The notes under the pieces: model-generated
What the model was told of the DNA's origin: nothing
Database searches by the model: none
Seen by the model: the letters and a program-made list of their open reading frames with translations, nothing else
Assembly (NCBI RefSeq): GCF_004551525.1
Contig: NZ_SATR01000015.1
Location: forward strand, 54,841 to 118,840
DNA length: 64,000 nt
Direction of reading: 5' to 3'
Source of the DNA: Vibrio ouci
GTDB lineage: Bacteria > Pseudomonadota > Gammaproteobacteria > Enterobacterales > Vibrionaceae
Program-made: the position numbers and the translations under genes
Shown here: piece by piece, positions 18,254-27,962 of the stretch
Layout: each line of letters starts with the position of its first letter
How positions within the stretch are numbered: position 1 is the first letter of the stretch

Positions 18254-19051
18254 ATGCCTCGTACGGTGAATCCAGACGACTTTAAAGATAAACAGAAAGA
18301 AGTCCCAGACTCGGAATACGCTCGCACGATTCCGTGTAATCAACTCAGTATCTCAGCACCATTCCACTGGCTGTCACTTGGCCTGCATGACTTTGTCAGA
18401 ATGCCCTTAATCAGTGCATTCTACGGATTATGCTTTATGGCGGCAGCAATCGGCATTGTGCTACTCGTTCAATGGCAAGGCACTCACCTGGTGGTAATGC
18501 CAAGTCTAGTGGTCTACATGCTCATTGGGCCATTCCTCGCTTTAGGCTTATATGATGCCGCTTGGGAGCGAGAAAAAGGCCATAGCGCCAGCTTAATCCA
18601 CTCAATGAAAGCCATTAGCCGCAACTCCACTTCCCAGTGGGCATTTGCGGTACTGTTGGCTGTGTGTATGATTTTCTGGATGCGTATTGCCGCGCTACTT
18701 CACGCCCTCTACCCTTCGGTACAAGGTGCGCCACTGACAGAATTTATGCCTTTCCTTGTGATAGGCTCGCTGGTTGGCTTAGTTCTAGCCTGTGTGGTGT
18801 TTAGTATTTCCGCGTTCTCTATTCCAGTAATGATGGAGCGCCGCGTCGATATGATGACCGCCGTGTTCACCAGTTTTAATGCGGTGAAATCCAACATCCC
18901 TGCAATGATTGTTTGGGCGGCGCTGATTTGTGGCGGTATTCTTGTCGGCTTTGCCACCTACGGTATCGGCATGCTGTTTACCATGCCAATCCTTGGCTAT
19001 GGTACTTGGCACGCTTACCATGAAACCATCAAGAAGAAACATCACCCTTAA
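18254..19051 (+). CDS. DUF2189 integral membrane protein
   Basis: A 265-residue inner-membrane protein with a hydrophilic N-terminus (residues 1-about 45) and about six hydrophobic segments (near 55-77, 82-108, 132-155, 168-190, 215-235, 238-255). The VVYMLIGPFLALGLYDAAWE and SFNAVKSNIPAMIVWA stretches resemble the DUF2189 family of unknown function. The start is well supported by AAGGAGG 6 bp upstream. It is followed by a terminator, so it is probably monocistronic. The family's transport or structural role is unknown. Confidence 0.82.
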   Translation: MPRTVNPDDFKDKQKEVPDSEYARTIPCNQLSISAPFHWLSLGLHDFVRMPLISAFYGLCFMAAAIGIVLLVQWQGTHLVVMPSLVVYMLIGPFLALGLYDAAWEREKGHSASLIHSMKAISRNSTSQWAFAVLLAVCMIFWMRIAALLHALYPSVQGAPLTEFMPFLVIGSLVGLVLACVVFSISAFSIPVMMERRVDMMTAVFTSFNAVKSNIPAMIVWAALICGGILVGFATYGIGMLFTMPILGYGTWHAYHETIKKKHHP

Positions 19052-19079
19052 CAAGCTAAGCCATTTCGATCTATGATGC

Positions 19080-19108
19080 GCCCCAGCCATTTGAGCTGGG
19101 GCTTTTAT
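19080..19108 (+). terminator. Terminator of the DUF2189 gene
   Basis: GCCCCAGC/GCTGGGGC with a 7-nt loop, followed by TTTTATTT. Its position argues against a sprT start upstream of it. Confidence 0.88.
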
Positions 19109-19120
19109 TTAGGAGTGGTT

Positions 19121-19618
19121 GTGGATTCAGAACTCAATTATCGTGCACATAAAGTGATTGCTGACTGCATCCAGCAGGCTCAGTTCGCTTTCAAACGCAC
19201 ATTCCCTCAGCCAAAGTTAAACTATAAACTGCGCGGTAAAGCAGCCGGTAAAGCCTACCTGCAGCTAAACGAAATTCGTCTTAACCCAACGCTATTTCAA
19301 GAAAACCAACAGGCTTTCCTTACTGACGTTATTCCTCATGAAATCGCCCACCTGATTACCTACCAAGTCTATGGCCGTGTTAGGCCACATGGGAAAGAGT
19401 GGCAAGGCGTGATGAAAGCGGTATTTAAGGTGCCAGCAAAAACAACCCACAGCTTCGAGGTGACTTCGGTACAAGGGAAAACCTTTGAATATCTTTGCGC
19501 TTGTACGAGCTACCCCCTTTCTATTCGCCGCCATAATAAAGTACTACGAAACCAAGCCAGTTACCGCTGCCAACAGTGCCAACAGACGTTAAGTTTCACT
19601 GGTAAACAACTGACTTAA
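19121..19618 (+). CDS. sprT: SprT-family zinc metallopeptidase-like protein
   Basis: A 165-residue cytoplasmic protein, the same length as E. coli SprT. The metal-binding HExxH is in [14 protein letters not shown], followed by the third ligand region [12 protein letters not shown]-terminal zinc-ribbon-like part has [15 protein letters not shown] and [11 protein letters not shown] chose the GTG at 19121, with AGGAG 5 bp upstream; an ATG at 19073 would place a terminator inside the gene. Eukaryotic relatives (Spartan) cut DNA-protein crosslinks, but the bacterial role is poorly defined. It precedes endA, as in E. coli. Confidence 0.88.
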   Translation: MDSELNYRAHKVIADCIQQAQFAFKRTFPQPKLNYKLRGKAAGKAYLQLNEIRLNPTLFQENQQAFLTDVIPHEIAHLITYQVYGRVRPHGKEWQGVMKAVFKVPAKTTHSFEVTSVQGKTFEYLCACTSYPLSIRRHNKVLRNQASYRCQQCQQTLSFTGKQLT

Positions 19619-19696
19619 TTAAGACAATTCTCAGCAATACTAGCCATAGTTGCGTGTTAGACTGTAATTCATACTACTTCTCTAATACGGAATTCC

Positions 19697-20398
19697 ATGA
19701 AAAGAATCCTTTTTTTCAGTCTATTATTTACGCTTTTCAGCCTTACTAGCCATGCTGCTCCACCCTCTTCTTTCTCCAAAGCAAAAAAAGAAGCAGTAAA
19801 GATTTACGCCGATCACCCAACCAGTTTTTACTGTGGTTGTGATATTGAATGGCAAGGGCGTAGAGGGACACCTGATTTAGAGTCGTGTGGTTACCAAGTC
19901 CGTAAGCAACAAAAGCGCGCTTCCCGAATCGAATGGGAACATGTCGTCCCAGCCTGGCAATTTGGCCACCAGCGTCAATGTTGGCAAACTGGCGGACGCA
20001 AAAACTGTACGAAGAACGATAAAACCTTCCGTCTGATGGAAGCGGATCTGCATAACCTGACTCCAGCAATTGGAGAAGTGAATGGCGACCGTTCTAACTA
20101 CAACTTCAGCCAGTGGAACGGTGTTGATGGCGTTAGCTACGGACGCTGCGAAATGCAGGTTAACTTTAAGCAACGCAAGGTCATGCCACCGGATAGAGCA
20201 AAAGGCTCAATTGCGCGTACTTACCTCTACATGAGTCAAGAGTACGGCTTTAAATTGTCCAAACAGCAGAAGCAGTTGATGACAGCTTGGAACAAACAGT
20301 TCCCAGTAGATAAATGGGAATGCAAACGTGAAGAGCGCATCTTCAACATCCAAGGTAATCACAACCCATTTGTTTACCAAGCTTGCCAAGCGCTATAG
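19697..20398 (+). CDS. endA: Endonuclease I (periplasmic/secreted DNase)
   Basis: A 233-residue nuclease with a signal peptide (residues 1-about 20, [15 protein letters not shown]). The His-metal finger nuclease site lies in [16 protein letters not shown], followed by [19 protein letters not shown]. Eight cysteines in the mature part suggest disulphides, as in the Vibrio Dns/Vvn enzymes. It degrades extracellular or periplasmic DNA; in V. cholerae the Dns homologue limits natural transformation. ATG follows a weak site. A 10-bp hairpin follows the gene. Confidence 0.95.
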   Translation: MKRILFFSLLFTLFSLTSHAAPPSSFSKAKKEAVKIYADHPTSFYCGCDIEWQGRRGTPDLESCGYQVRKQQKRASRIEWEHVVPAWQFGHQRQCWQTGGRKNCTKNDKTFRLMEADLHNLTPAIGEVNGDRSNYNFSQWNGVDGVSYGRCEMQVNFKQRKVMPPDRAKGSIARTYLYMSQEYGFKLSKQQKQLMTAWNKQFPVDKWECKREERIFNIQGNHNPFVYQACQAL

Positions 20399-20418
20399 CT
20401 CTCTCCATTATGAAATTA

Positions 20419-20447
20419 AGAGTTTCCAGTAATTAATTGGAAACTCT
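20419..20447 (+). terminator. Possible terminator of endA
   Basis: AGAGTTTCCA/TGGAAACTCT, a 10-bp stem with 9-nt loop, 20 bp after the endA stop. There is no T-run, so termination is uncertain. Confidence 0.5.
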
Positions 20448-20525
20448 CTCTGCCCCTTGTTTTTTCGCATAAAAGCATCCATGTTAGAGGTTATCTCAAA
20501 ACCTCTTGCTGGAAATCGAAACACA

Positions 20526-21257
20526 ATGCGAATCCCACGAATCTATCACCCAGAAGCCATTAATCAGTTAGGCTCTCTTATGCTCAGCGATGATGCCGCA
20601 GGCCATATTGGCCGTGTATTGCGCATGAAAGAGGGACAAGAAGTACTGCTGTTTGACGGCAGTGGCGCTGAGTTCCCAGCAGAGATCGCTAGCGTTTCAA
20701 AGAAAAACGTTGAAGTGAATATTACTCAACGTGTCGAACGTAGCTCAGAATCACCACTCGACCTTCACTTAGGCCAAGTTATTTCACGTGGCGATAAGAT
20801 GGAATTCACCATCCAGAAATCGGTGGAACTCGGTGTAAACACGATTACCCCACTGATTTCAGAGCGCTGCGGGGTCAAACTCGATCAAAAGCGTTTCGAG
20901 AAAAAACTCGCCCAATGGCAAAAAATCGCCATCAGTGCTTGTGAGCAATGTGGTCGCAACACAGTCCCAGAGATCCGCCCAATCATGCAATTAGAAGAGT
21001 GGTGTGGTGAGGAGTATGACGGTCTGAAACTGAACCTCCACCCACGTGCAAAATACTCGATTAACACCCTACCGACACCGGTAGAAAAAGTGCGTCTGTT
21101 GATTGGCCCCGAAGGTGGATTATCAGCGGAAGAGATCGGTATGACGGAAAACTACAAATTTGAAGAGACGCTACTCGGCCCACGTGTACTGCGTACCGAA
21201 ACGGCGGCTCTTACTGCAATTACAGCCCTGCAAGTTCGTTTCGGCGATCTTGGTTAA
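20526..21257 (+). CDS. rsmE: 16S rRNA (uracil1498-N3)-methyltransferase
   Basis: Methylates U1498 of 16S rRNA using S-adenosylmethionine; a SPOUT-fold dimer. I chose the ATG giving [11 protein letters not shown] (243 residues, exactly the E. coli length) over an upstream in-frame start. Landmarks are [41 protein letters not shown], and the knotted SAM site [14 protein letters not shown] plus [15 protein letters not shown]. It leads a cluster with gshB, yqgE and yqgF on the same strand with short gaps. Confidence 0.96.
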   Translation: MRIPRIYHPEAINQLGSLMLSDDAAGHIGRVLRMKEGQEVLLFDGSGAEFPAEIASVSKKNVEVNITQRVERSSESPLDLHLGQVISRGDKMEFTIQKSVELGVNTITPLISERCGVKLDQKRFEKKLAQWQKIAISACEQCGRNTVPEIRPIMQLEEWCGEEYDGLKLNLHPRAKYSINTLPTPVEKVRLLIGPEGGLSAEEIGMTENYKFEETLLGPRVLRTETAALTAITALQVRFGDLG

Positions 21258-21269
21258 ACGGAGAACAAT

Positions 21270-22223
21270 ATGATCAAATTAGGTATCGTAATGGACCCTA
21301 TCTCGTCCATTAACATCAAGAAAGACTCTAGCTTTGCCATGATGCTTGAAGCGCAGCGCCGCGGCTACGAAATCCACTACATGGAAATGGATGACCTTCA
21401 TCTCGACCAAGGTGTTGCGGTTGCTGACACTAAAGTGGTTGAACTGAAAGAAGATCCAACGGGTTGGTATGAGTTCAAATCTGAGCAAACTATCGAGCTT
21501 TCAGAGCTAGATGCGGTACTAATGCGTAAAGATCCTCCGTTTGATACGGAATACATCTACGCGACTTACATCCTAGAGCGCGCTGAAAAACAAGGCACAC
21601 TGATCGTCAACAAGCCGCAGAGCCTACGTGATTGTAACGAGAAGCTATTCACGGCTTGGTTCCCTGAACTAACACCGACCACTATCGTGACGCGTAAAGC
21701 AGAGAAGATTAAACAATTCCGTGAAAAACATGGTGACATAATCCTGAAGCCGCTTGATGGCATGGGTGGCGCGTCTATCTTCCGCGTTAAAGAAGGTGAT
21801 CCAAACGTATCTGTGATTATCGAGATCCTGACTAACCATGGTCAAAACTACGCAATGGCACAAACTTTCGTCCCTGATATCAGTAACGGTGACAAGCGTA
21901 TCTTGGTTGTTGACGGTGAACCAATGCCATATTGCCTAGCGCGTATTCCGGCCAAAGGTGAGACTCGTGGCAACCTTGCAGCTGGCGGTACCGGTGAAGC
22001 GCGCCCACTTAGCGAGACAGATAAAAAGATCGCAGAGGCAGTAGCGCCTACACTTAAAGAAAAAGGACTTATCTTTGTTGGTCTGGATGTGATTGGCGAT
22101 AAGCTAACTGAGATCAACGTAACGAGCCCGACGTGTATTCGAGAAATCGAAGCCGCTTTTGATGTCTCTATTACTGGCAAACTTATGGACGCAATTGAGC
22201 GTCGCCTAAAAGAATCAAAATAA
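21270..22223 (+). CDS. gshB: Glutathione synthetase
   Basis: An ATP-grasp ligase joining gamma-glutamylcysteine and glycine, the second step of glutathione synthesis. 317 residues (E. coli 316). It starts MIKLGIVMDPISSINIKKDS; KPLDGMGGASIFR holds the ATP-grasp lysine and glycine loop, and LDVIGDKLTEINVTSPT provides the metal-binding end. ATG follows CGGAG, 12 bp after rsmE. The cluster order rsmE-gshB-yqgE-yqgF is that of E. coli. Confidence 0.97.
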   Translation: MIKLGIVMDPISSINIKKDSSFAMMLEAQRRGYEIHYMEMDDLHLDQGVAVADTKVVELKEDPTGWYEFKSEQTIELSELDAVLMRKDPPFDTEYIYATYILERAEKQGTLIVNKPQSLRDCNEKLFTAWFPELTPTTIVTRKAEKIKQFREKHGDIILKPLDGMGGASIFRVKEGDPNVSVIIEILTNHGQNYAMAQTFVPDISNGDKRILVVDGEPMPYCLARIPAKGETRGNLAAGGTGEARPLSETDKKIAEAVAPTLKEKGLIFVGLDVIGDKLTEINVTSPTCIREIEAAFDVSITGKLMDAIERRLKESK

Positions 22224-22280
22224 TTTGCCATGCTAATCATAGGGCGGTCACTGATCGCCCCATTTTGAGTTGGAGTGACT

Positions 22281-22844
22281 ATGAACTTAACCAACCATTT
22301 TTTAGTGGCAATGCCGGGGATGAAAGACCCATACTTTCAGCGCAGTGTTATTTACGTTTGTGAGCATAATGAAGATGGTGCAATGGGGCTGATGATCAAT
22401 GCACCGATTGATATCACCATAGGTAAGATGCTCGAAAAAGTCGATGTCCAAGCCTCTCACCCTAAACTTCAAACAGAAAGCTTAGACAAACCCGTTCTTA
22501 ATGGTGGGCCTGTTTCAGAAGACCGTGGCTTTATTCTCCACCAGCCGAAAGATAACTATGAGTCGAGCATCAAAATGAGTGACTACCTTTCGGTGACGAC
22601 ATCGAGAGACATCCTCAGTGTATTAGGCACCGAAGCAGAGCCGAATCATTATATCGTTGCTCTAGGCTATTCAGGTTGGGAAGCAGGGCAACTTGAGATT
22701 GAGCTATCTGAAAACTCATGGCTTACCGTAGAAGCTGACCCTAACGTGATGTTTGATACCCCAATTAACGAACGCTGGCAAAAAGCGGTGCAAATGTTAG
22801 GCATTGACGCTGCTCAGCTTTCAAGCGACATCGGCCACGCCTAA
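22281..22844 (+). CDS. yqgE: UPF0301/AlgH-family protein YqgE
   Basis: A 187-residue cytoplasmic protein of the AlgH/UPF0301 family; function unresolved. It starts [19 protein letters not shown] and has the family's [33 protein letters not shown] and [17 protein letters not shown] chose the ATG at 22281, which has TGGAG 5 bp upstream, over a GTG two codons earlier. It sits between gshB and yqgF, almost always its partner. Confidence 0.94.
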   Translation: MNLTNHFLVAMPGMKDPYFQRSVIYVCEHNEDGAMGLMINAPIDITIGKMLEKVDVQASHPKLQTESLDKPVLNGGPVSEDRGFILHQPKDNYESSIKMSDYLSVTTSRDILSVLGTEAEPNHYIVALGYSGWEAGQLEIELSENSWLTVEADPNVMFDTPINERWQKAVQMLGIDAAQLSSDIGHA

Positions 22845-22865
22845 CCCCATTCGTAAAGAGTAATT

Positions 22866-23291
22866 ATGTCTAGAACTATTATGGCCTTTGATTTTGGCAC
22901 TAAGAGTATTGGCTGTGCCATTGGCCAAGAAATCACTGGCACCGCTTCACCGCTCAAAGCATTCAAAGCCAATGATGGCATTCCAAACTGGGATGATATC
23001 GAAAAGCAAATCAAAGAGTGGCAACCTGACTTAGTGGTGGTGGGATTGCCAACCGACCTACATGGCCGCGATTTAGAAACCATTACCCCAAGAGCGAAAA
23101 AGTTTGCCAATCGACTTCATGGCCGCTTTGGCGTAGCTGTTGAGCTGCATGATGAGCGCCTATCGACTACCGAAGCGCGCGCAGACTTATTTGCGATGGG
23201 TGGCTACAAAGCACTAAGCAAAGGTAATGTCGATTGCCAATCAGCGGTAGTGATTCTTGAAAGCTGGTTTGAAGCCCAATACGGCGACTAG
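22866..23291 (+). CDS. yqgF: YqgF/RuvX-family putative pre-16S rRNA nuclease
   Basis: A 141-residue RNase H-fold protein. Family members process the 5' end of 16S rRNA in E. coli and were earlier proposed as Holliday-junction resolvases. Acidic active-site residues appear in [27 protein letters not shown] and [12 protein letters not shown], with [10 protein letters not shown] between. ATG follows AAGAG. It is the last gene of the rsmE cluster and ends at a strong terminator. Confidence 0.95.
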   Translation: MSRTIMAFDFGTKSIGCAIGQEITGTASPLKAFKANDGIPNWDDIEKQIKEWQPDLVVVGLPTDLHGRDLETITPRAKKFANRLHGRFGVAVELHDERLSTTEARADLFAMGGYKALSKGNVDCQSAVVILESWFEAQYGD

Positions 23292-23307
23292 CGAGAAATT
23301 ATAATTT

Positions 23308-23339
23308 AAAAAAGGTGATGCGCTAGCATCACCTTTTTT
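23308..23339 (+). terminator. Rho-independent terminator after yqgF
   Basis: AAAAAAGGTGATGC pairs with GCATCACCTTTTTT around a GCTA loop, followed by a T. Confidence 0.93.
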
Positions 23340-23358
23340 TGTCTTTAGACGTTTCCTC

Positions 23359-23461
23359 GTCATCCCCGAGAAGAAGGCACGACCGAGTTGGGGATCTCTT
23401 ACAGCAAGTAGAAAACTATTAAAGATTCCCTACTCTCTCCTTCTTCGCTCTATGGAATGAC
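23359..23461. repeat. Palindromic intergenic repeat, copy 1
   Basis: About 103 bp with imperfect terminal inverted repeats GTCATCCCC...GGAATGAC and inner arms TTGGGGATCT...AGATTCCCTA, able to form a long imperfect hairpin. It is followed after 14 bp by a near-identical copy. The 300-bp gap between yqgF and pilU consists largely of these two copies. No ORF inside, so MITE-like. Confidence 0.85.
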
Positions 23462-23475
23462 GCAACACTCCCTCC

Positions 23476-23579
23476 GTCATCCCCGAGAGGAAGGCACGAC
23501 CGAGTTGGGGGATCTCTTACAGCGAGTAGAAAACTATTAAAGATTCCCTACTCGCGACTGCGTCACTCTATGGAATGAC
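23476..23579. repeat. Palindromic intergenic repeat, copy 2
   Basis: About 104 bp, same orientation as copy 1 and differing from it at only a few positions (for example an extra G in the GGGGG run and a changed right arm, CGCGACTGCGTCAC). Confidence 0.85.
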
Positions 23580-23620
23580 ACTACGGATTTACAAGACATA
23601 CCCCAAACATAGCGAGTATG

Positions 23621-24727
23621 TTAGTCCATATCGATCTTAACGTTGGCCAAACTGCCACTACCAGAACTATCACCACGCTGAGTTTTTAGCATTAAACGCA
23701 AATCATTGGCCGAATCTGCACTGTGTAATGCATCTTCTTCATTGATCTTTTCATCGACAACCAGCTGATAAAAGGCTTGGTCAAAGGTCTGCATCCCCAC
23801 TTGCTGTGACTTAGCCATGGTTGCTTTCAGCTCATGCAAATCACCACGACGGATCAAGTCCGACACTCGGGGACTATTCAGCAGCACCTCAAATACACCA
23901 TGACGCCCTTTGCCATTTTTATCGCGAATCAATTGCTGGGCAATTACACCACGCAAGTTCATCGACAAATCAAACAGGAACTGATCTTTTTGCTCTTTTG
24001 GTACCAGATGCAAAATACGCTCTAGCGCTTGGTTGGCGTTGTTCGCGTGGAGTGTTGCCATACAAAGGTGACCAGTTTCAGCAAAGTTCATGGCATATTC
24101 CATGGTTTCGCGTGAACGGATTTCGCCAATCAAAATCATATCCGGCGCTTGGCGCAATGAGTTCTTTAGCGCAATCTCATAGCTTTCGGTATCAAGCCCG
24201 ACTTCTCGCTGAGTAACGATACAACGCTGATGTTCATGAACAAACTCAATCGGATCTTCAACCGTCAAGATATGCCCTGTACGGTGAGTATTGCGATAAC
24301 CAGTCATTGCGGCCATGGTGGTCGACTTACCAGAGCCTGTCGCACCCACGACCAGAACTAAACCACGCTTGGCAATCGAGAGATCTTGCAGTACATCTGG
24401 TAATTTAAGCTCTTCGAAGGTCGGAATTTTAGTTTCAATACGACGAATCACAGCCCCAGGCATCTCTCGTTGATAGAAGGCTGATACCCTAAATCGACCA
24501 AAGTGACGCACAATCGCGAAATTAGCTTCTTTACTGGTATGAAACTCGTGCAGGCGATCATGGTCCATCATAGTTTCAAGTAATGAAGTCACAACCGCAC
24601 GTGAAAGCTTTTCACCATGTGCACGTAACTCACCATCGACACGATAAAGAATCGGCGCACCGACAGTGATGTAGAGATCAGAAGACTTCTGGTTGATCAT
24701 CTCCTGCAAAAAAGCATCAATATCCAT
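23621..24727 (-). CDS. pilU: Type IV pilus retraction ATPase PilU
   Basis: A 368-residue cytoplasmic hexameric ATPase, the auxiliary retraction motor for type IV pili, acting with PilT. Walker A is VVGATGSGKSTTMAAM (about residues 127-142). The Asp box and Walker B region reads MILIGEIRSRETM, and the His box AETGHLCMATLHANNANQAL. The pilT-pilU gap is 17 bp and TGGAG precedes the ATG, so they form an operon. The extended C-terminus (to about 368, against 345 in PilT) is typical of PilU. Confidence 0.95.
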   Translation of the reverse strand: MDIDAFLQEMINQKSSDLYITVGAPILYRVDGELRAHGEKLSRAVVTSLLETMMDHDRLHEFHTSKEANFAIVRHFGRFRVSAFYQREMPGAVIRRIETKIPTFEELKLPDVLQDLSIAKRGLVLVVGATGSGKSTTMAAMTGYRNTHRTGHILTVEDPIEFVHEHQRCIVTQREVGLDTESYEIALKNSLRQAPDMILIGEIRSRETMEYAMNFAETGHLCMATLHANNANQALERILHLVPKEQKDQFLFDLSMNLRGVIAQQLIRDKNGKGRHGVFEVLLNSPRVSDLIRRGDLHELKATMAKSQQVGMQTFDQAFYQLVVDEKINEEDALHSADSANDLRLMLKTQRGDSSGSGSLANVKIDMD

Positions 24728-24744
24728 TATTCTGCTCCAGCCAA

Positions 24745-25782
24745 TTAGAACATCGACATTTCAAGTTCGATTTTCTTTGCCACCTCAGCTTGGTCAACCA
24801 AACCTTGGGCAACCAGCTGCTTAGCGTTTTGCTCCATCGTCTGCATGCCATGAGCCGCACCGGTTTGAATTACCGAGGCCATCTGAGCCACCTTATCTTC
24901 ACGGATTAAGTTACGAATTGCAGGTGTCGCCATCATGATCTCATGACAAGCAACGCGGCCTCCGCCAATACGCTTTAACAGCTTTTGTGCGATCACCGAG
25001 CGTAGTGACTCGGAAAGCATCGAGCGCACCATCTCTTTATCGCTACCAGGGAAAACATCAATAATACGGTCAATGGTTTTCGCTGCGCTGCTGGTGTGCA
25101 AGGTACCAAATACTAAGTGACCTGTTTCGGCTGCAGTCAGGGCTAAACTGATGGTCTCTTGGTCCCGTAACTCACCAACTAAGATCACATCCGGATCTTC
25201 ACGTAGTGCGCTACGCAGTGCATTCTTAAAACTGTGAGTATCGCGGTGAACTTCACGCTGATTGATCAAACACTTGTTATTGTCATGGACAAACTCGATC
25301 GGGTCTTCGATGGTCAAGATATGCTTGTTATGGTTACGGTTAATATGATCAACCATCGCCGCTAGCGTGGTCGACTTACCCGAACCTGTTGGACCCGTAA
25401 CGAGTACCAAGCCCTTTTCCATATCAGAGATGTTTTCAAAGATCTTCGGCGCAGATAATTGCTCTAAGGTTGGGATCTCTGTAGGGATAGTTCGAAACAC
25501 TGCCGCACAGCCACGAGTTTGGTTAAAAGCATTAACACGAAAGCGACCAACGTTAGGTAGTTCAAATGAGAAATCGACTTCTAAGCGCTCTTCAAACTCA
25601 CTGCGCTGTCCGTCATTCATAATTTCAAACACTAATTTATGCACATCAGCATGGCTAAACGCTGGGACACCAAGCTTTCTTACTTCACCATCAATCCTCA
25701 CCATTGGAGATACTCCAGCAGAAAGATGTAGATCTGACGCATTATGCTTTACACTAAAATCCAGTAATTCAGCGATATCCAT
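24745..25782 (-). CDS. pilT: Type IV pilus retraction ATPase PilT
   Basis: The main retraction motor for type IV pili, needed for twitching and DNA uptake in vibrios. 345 residues. Walker A is VTGPTGSGKSTTLAAM, Walker B region VILVGELRDQETISLA, His box AETGHLVFGTLHTSSAAKT, and the C-terminal AIRNLIREDKVAQM motif is characteristic of PilT. ATG follows AAGGATTTTAA. It diverges from yggS with only 25 bp between the start codons. Confidence 0.96.
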   Translation of the reverse strand: MDIAELLDFSVKHNASDLHLSAGVSPMVRIDGEVRKLGVPAFSHADVHKLVFEIMNDGQRSEFEERLEVDFSFELPNVGRFRVNAFNQTRGCAAVFRTIPTEIPTLEQLSAPKIFENISDMEKGLVLVTGPTGSGKSTTLAAMVDHINRNHNKHILTIEDPIEFVHDNNKCLINQREVHRDTHSFKNALRSALREDPDVILVGELRDQETISLALTAAETGHLVFGTLHTSSAAKTIDRIIDVFPGSDKEMVRSMLSESLRSVIAQKLLKRIGGGRVACHEIMMATPAIRNLIREDKVAQMASVIQTGAAHGMQTMEQNAKQLVAQGLVDQAEVAKKIELEMSMF

Positions 25783-25807
25783 TTAAAATCCTTAAGTAAA
25801 ATCGGCT

Positions 25808-26524
25808 ATGACTAGTATTCAACAAAATATTGAACAGATCACCTCACAGATTGAGGCTGCACAACAAAAGTGTGGACGCAGTCGAGAGACAGTGCAACTT
25901 CTCGCAGTGAGTAAAACCAAGCCTAACGAAGCAATTCTCGAAGCAGCGCAAGCAGGACAGCGCGCCTTCGGCGAAAACTATGTGCAAGAAGGTGCAAACA
26001 AAGTAGCACATTTTTCAGAACACCATCCAGAGCTAGATCTAGAGTGGCACTTTATCGGCCCGATTCAATCGAATAAATCTCGCCATGTCGCAGAGAATTT
26101 TGCTTGGGTGCACACCATTGACCGCTCTAAGATCGCACAGCGTCTTAACGATCAAAGACCTGCGGGAAGCGAACCGATTCAAGTGCTCATGCAAGTCAAC
26201 ACCAGTGGCGAACAATCTAAGTCAGGGCTTAATGAGGACGAAATCTTTGAGCTTGCAGAGTTGATTTCTTCACTTCCAAACCTCACTTTAAGAGGATTGA
26301 TGTCAATTCCGGCCAACGTTACTGACTACGCATCTCAACTTAGCGCCTTTACACAACTGGCAGAGCTGAAAGAGAAACTGGCACAACGTTATCCTGAGCA
26401 GAAAATTGATACCCTCTCTATGGGTATGAGTGGCGATATGGAAGCGGCGATTGAGGCTGGAACTACCATGGTGCGCATTGGCACTGCCATTTTTGGTGCA
26501 CGTGATTACAGCAACAAAGCTTAA
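25808..26524 (+). CDS. yggS: YggS/PLPBP-family pyridoxal phosphate homeostasis protein
   Basis: A 238-residue cytoplasmic PLP-binding TIM-barrel protein controlling vitamin B6 and amino-acid homeostasis. PLP-lysine region LLAVSKTKPNEAILEA; also FGENYVQEG, WHFIGPIQSNKSRHVA, and the phosphate-binding end LSMGMSGDMEAAIEAG followed by VRIGTAIFG. The ATG has no strong ribosome binding site, but the N-terminus aligns with the family. It heads a long plus-strand series (proC, yggT, yggU and beyond). Confidence 0.96.
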   Translation: MTSIQQNIEQITSQIEAAQQKCGRSRETVQLLAVSKTKPNEAILEAAQAGQRAFGENYVQEGANKVAHFSEHHPELDLEWHFIGPIQSNKSRHVAENFAWVHTIDRSKIAQRLNDQRPAGSEPIQVLMQVNTSGEQSKSGLNEDEIFELAELISSLPNLTLRGLMSIPANVTDYASQLSAFTQLAELKEKLAQRYPEQKIDTLSMGMSGDMEAAIEAGTTMVRIGTAIFGARDYSNKA

Positions 26525-26547
26525 ATCTTTAAAGGATCAAATAACCA

Positions 26548-27366
26548 ATGGAACACAAGAAGATCGCCTTTATTGGCGCAGGCAACATGGTCAAAGCTAT
26601 CGTATCGGGCTTGATTGCAGATGGATATCCAGCATCGTTGATTACTGCAACTGCTCCGTCTGAAACTCGTCGTCTGCCTCTAGAGCAAGCCTATGGTATT
26701 CGTACAACTAGTAATAACACCCAAGCAGCACAAAACGCTGACGTGGTGGTGTTGTCCGTCAAACCACAGATGATGGAAGAAGTATGTAAGCCTCTGCAAG
26801 CGATCGACTGGTGTGGAAAATTGGTTATCTCTATCGCGGCTGGTATTCAAAGTGCTCGATTTGATCAAATGCTAAATAGCGAGCTTAATTTAGTACGAGT
26901 GATGCCAAATACCCCATCACAGCTTGGTCTGGGTATGAGTGGTCTTTACGCGCCGTCCCATATATCTAAACAAGATAAAACCTTTGCCGCCGAGCTAATG
27001 CAATCCTGTGGCAAGGTGTGCTGGGTAGAACAAGAGTCTGGCATCAACAATATCATTGCAACTGCTGGCAGCGCGCCTGCCTACTTCTTCCTGTTTATGG
27101 AAGCAATGCAAACGGAAGCCATTGCACAAGGGTTCGATAAAGAGACCGCTCGACTGCTTATCCAACAATCTGCGCTGGGCGCTGCAAGCATGGTCACTGA
27201 CAACCCTGATACAGAACTAGCAACCTTACGCGAGAACGTGACCTCTAAAGGCGGCACAACCGCAGAGGCGCTACGAACATTCAACGAACACCAACTTTCA
27301 GATATAGTAGCCAAAGCTATGCAAGCAGCGGTTTCGCGTGCTGAAGAGATGGAAAAATTATTTTAA
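26548..27366 (+). CDS. proC: Pyrroline-5-carboxylate reductase
   Basis: The last step of proline synthesis: reduces pyrroline-5-carboxylate with NAD(P)H. 272 residues (E. coli 269). An N-terminal Rossmann motif IAFIGAGNMVKAIVSGL, then VVLSVKPQMMEEV, VRVMPNTPSQLGLGMSGLYA, and the C-terminal dimer/substrate region NVTSKGGTTAEALRTF. ATG follows AAAGGA. It lies 23 bp downstream of yggS, a standard gammaproteobacterial pairing. Confidence 0.97.
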   Translation: MEHKKIAFIGAGNMVKAIVSGLIADGYPASLITATAPSETRRLPLEQAYGIRTTSNNTQAAQNADVVVLSVKPQMMEEVCKPLQAIDWCGKLVISIAAGIQSARFDQMLNSELNLVRVMPNTPSQLGLGMSGLYAPSHISKQDKTFAAELMQSCGKVCWVEQESGINNIIATAGSAPAYFFLFMEAMQTEAIAQGFDKETARLLIQQSALGAASMVTDNPDTELATLRENVTSKGGTTAEALRTFNEHQLSDIVAKAMQAAVSRAEEMEKLF

Positions 27367-27404
27367 TGACTTTGAGCTGATGGCTCTACTATTAAGGGTA
27401 ACCT

Positions 27405-27962
27405 ATGAATTCAATGAGTTTTCTGATTTCCACCCTGTTTGATCTCTACATCATGGTGGTGATCTTACGTATTTGGTTGCAAGCTGCCCGCGCAGACTTC
27501 TACAACCCGTTTTCGCAATTTATTGTTAAAGCCACGCAGCCTGTAATTGCGCCATTGCGCCGCATTGTTCCTTCCGTAGGTGGTTTAGATTTAGCAACGG
27601 TTCTGTTTGCCTACGTGCTATGTGTATTGAAATTTGTCGCACTTATCTTGGTGGCTTCAAATGGTTCAGTAAGCTTTAGTGCTGATTTCCTATTCTTAGG
27701 TTTATTATCATTGGCCAAAGCGGCTGGCGGGCTACTATTCTGGGTTCTGCTTATTCGCGCTATCCTAAGCTGGGTTAGCCAAGGTCGTAGCCCAATCGAA
27801 TACGTATTCCATCAACTAACTGAACCAATGCTGGCGCCAATTCGCCGTATCATTCCTGCGATGGGTGGCTTTGATTTAAGCGTGTTGGTGCTATTTATTG
27901 CGTTGCAATTCGCTAACTTCTTAATGGGCGATCTGATCGGCCCGATTTGGTATCAACTATAA
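27405..27962 (+). CDS. yggT: YggT-family integral membrane protein
   Basis: A 185-residue inner-membrane protein made of two similar halves. Each contains the YggT pattern of a membrane segment, then [20 protein letters not shown] in the first half and [18 protein letters not shown] in the second. About four to five transmembrane segments. The function is unclear; in other bacteria relatives affect osmotic tolerance and cell division. It overlaps yggU by one base (TAATG), indicating coupled translation. Confidence 0.93.
   Translation: MNSMSFLISTLFDLYIMVVILRIWLQAARADFYNPFSQFIVKATQPVIAPLRRIVPSVGGLDLATVLFAYVLCVLKFVALILVASNGSVSFSADFLFLGLLSLAKAAGGLLFWVLLIRAILSWVSQGRSPIEYVFHQLTEPMLAPIRRIIPAMGGFDLSVLVLFIALQFANFLMGDLIGPIWYQL

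Noticed and set aside
19073..19120. Upstream ATG for sprT
   Set aside because: It would place the terminator of the previous gene inside the coding region; the GTG at 19121 has AGGAG and gives the usual 165 residues.
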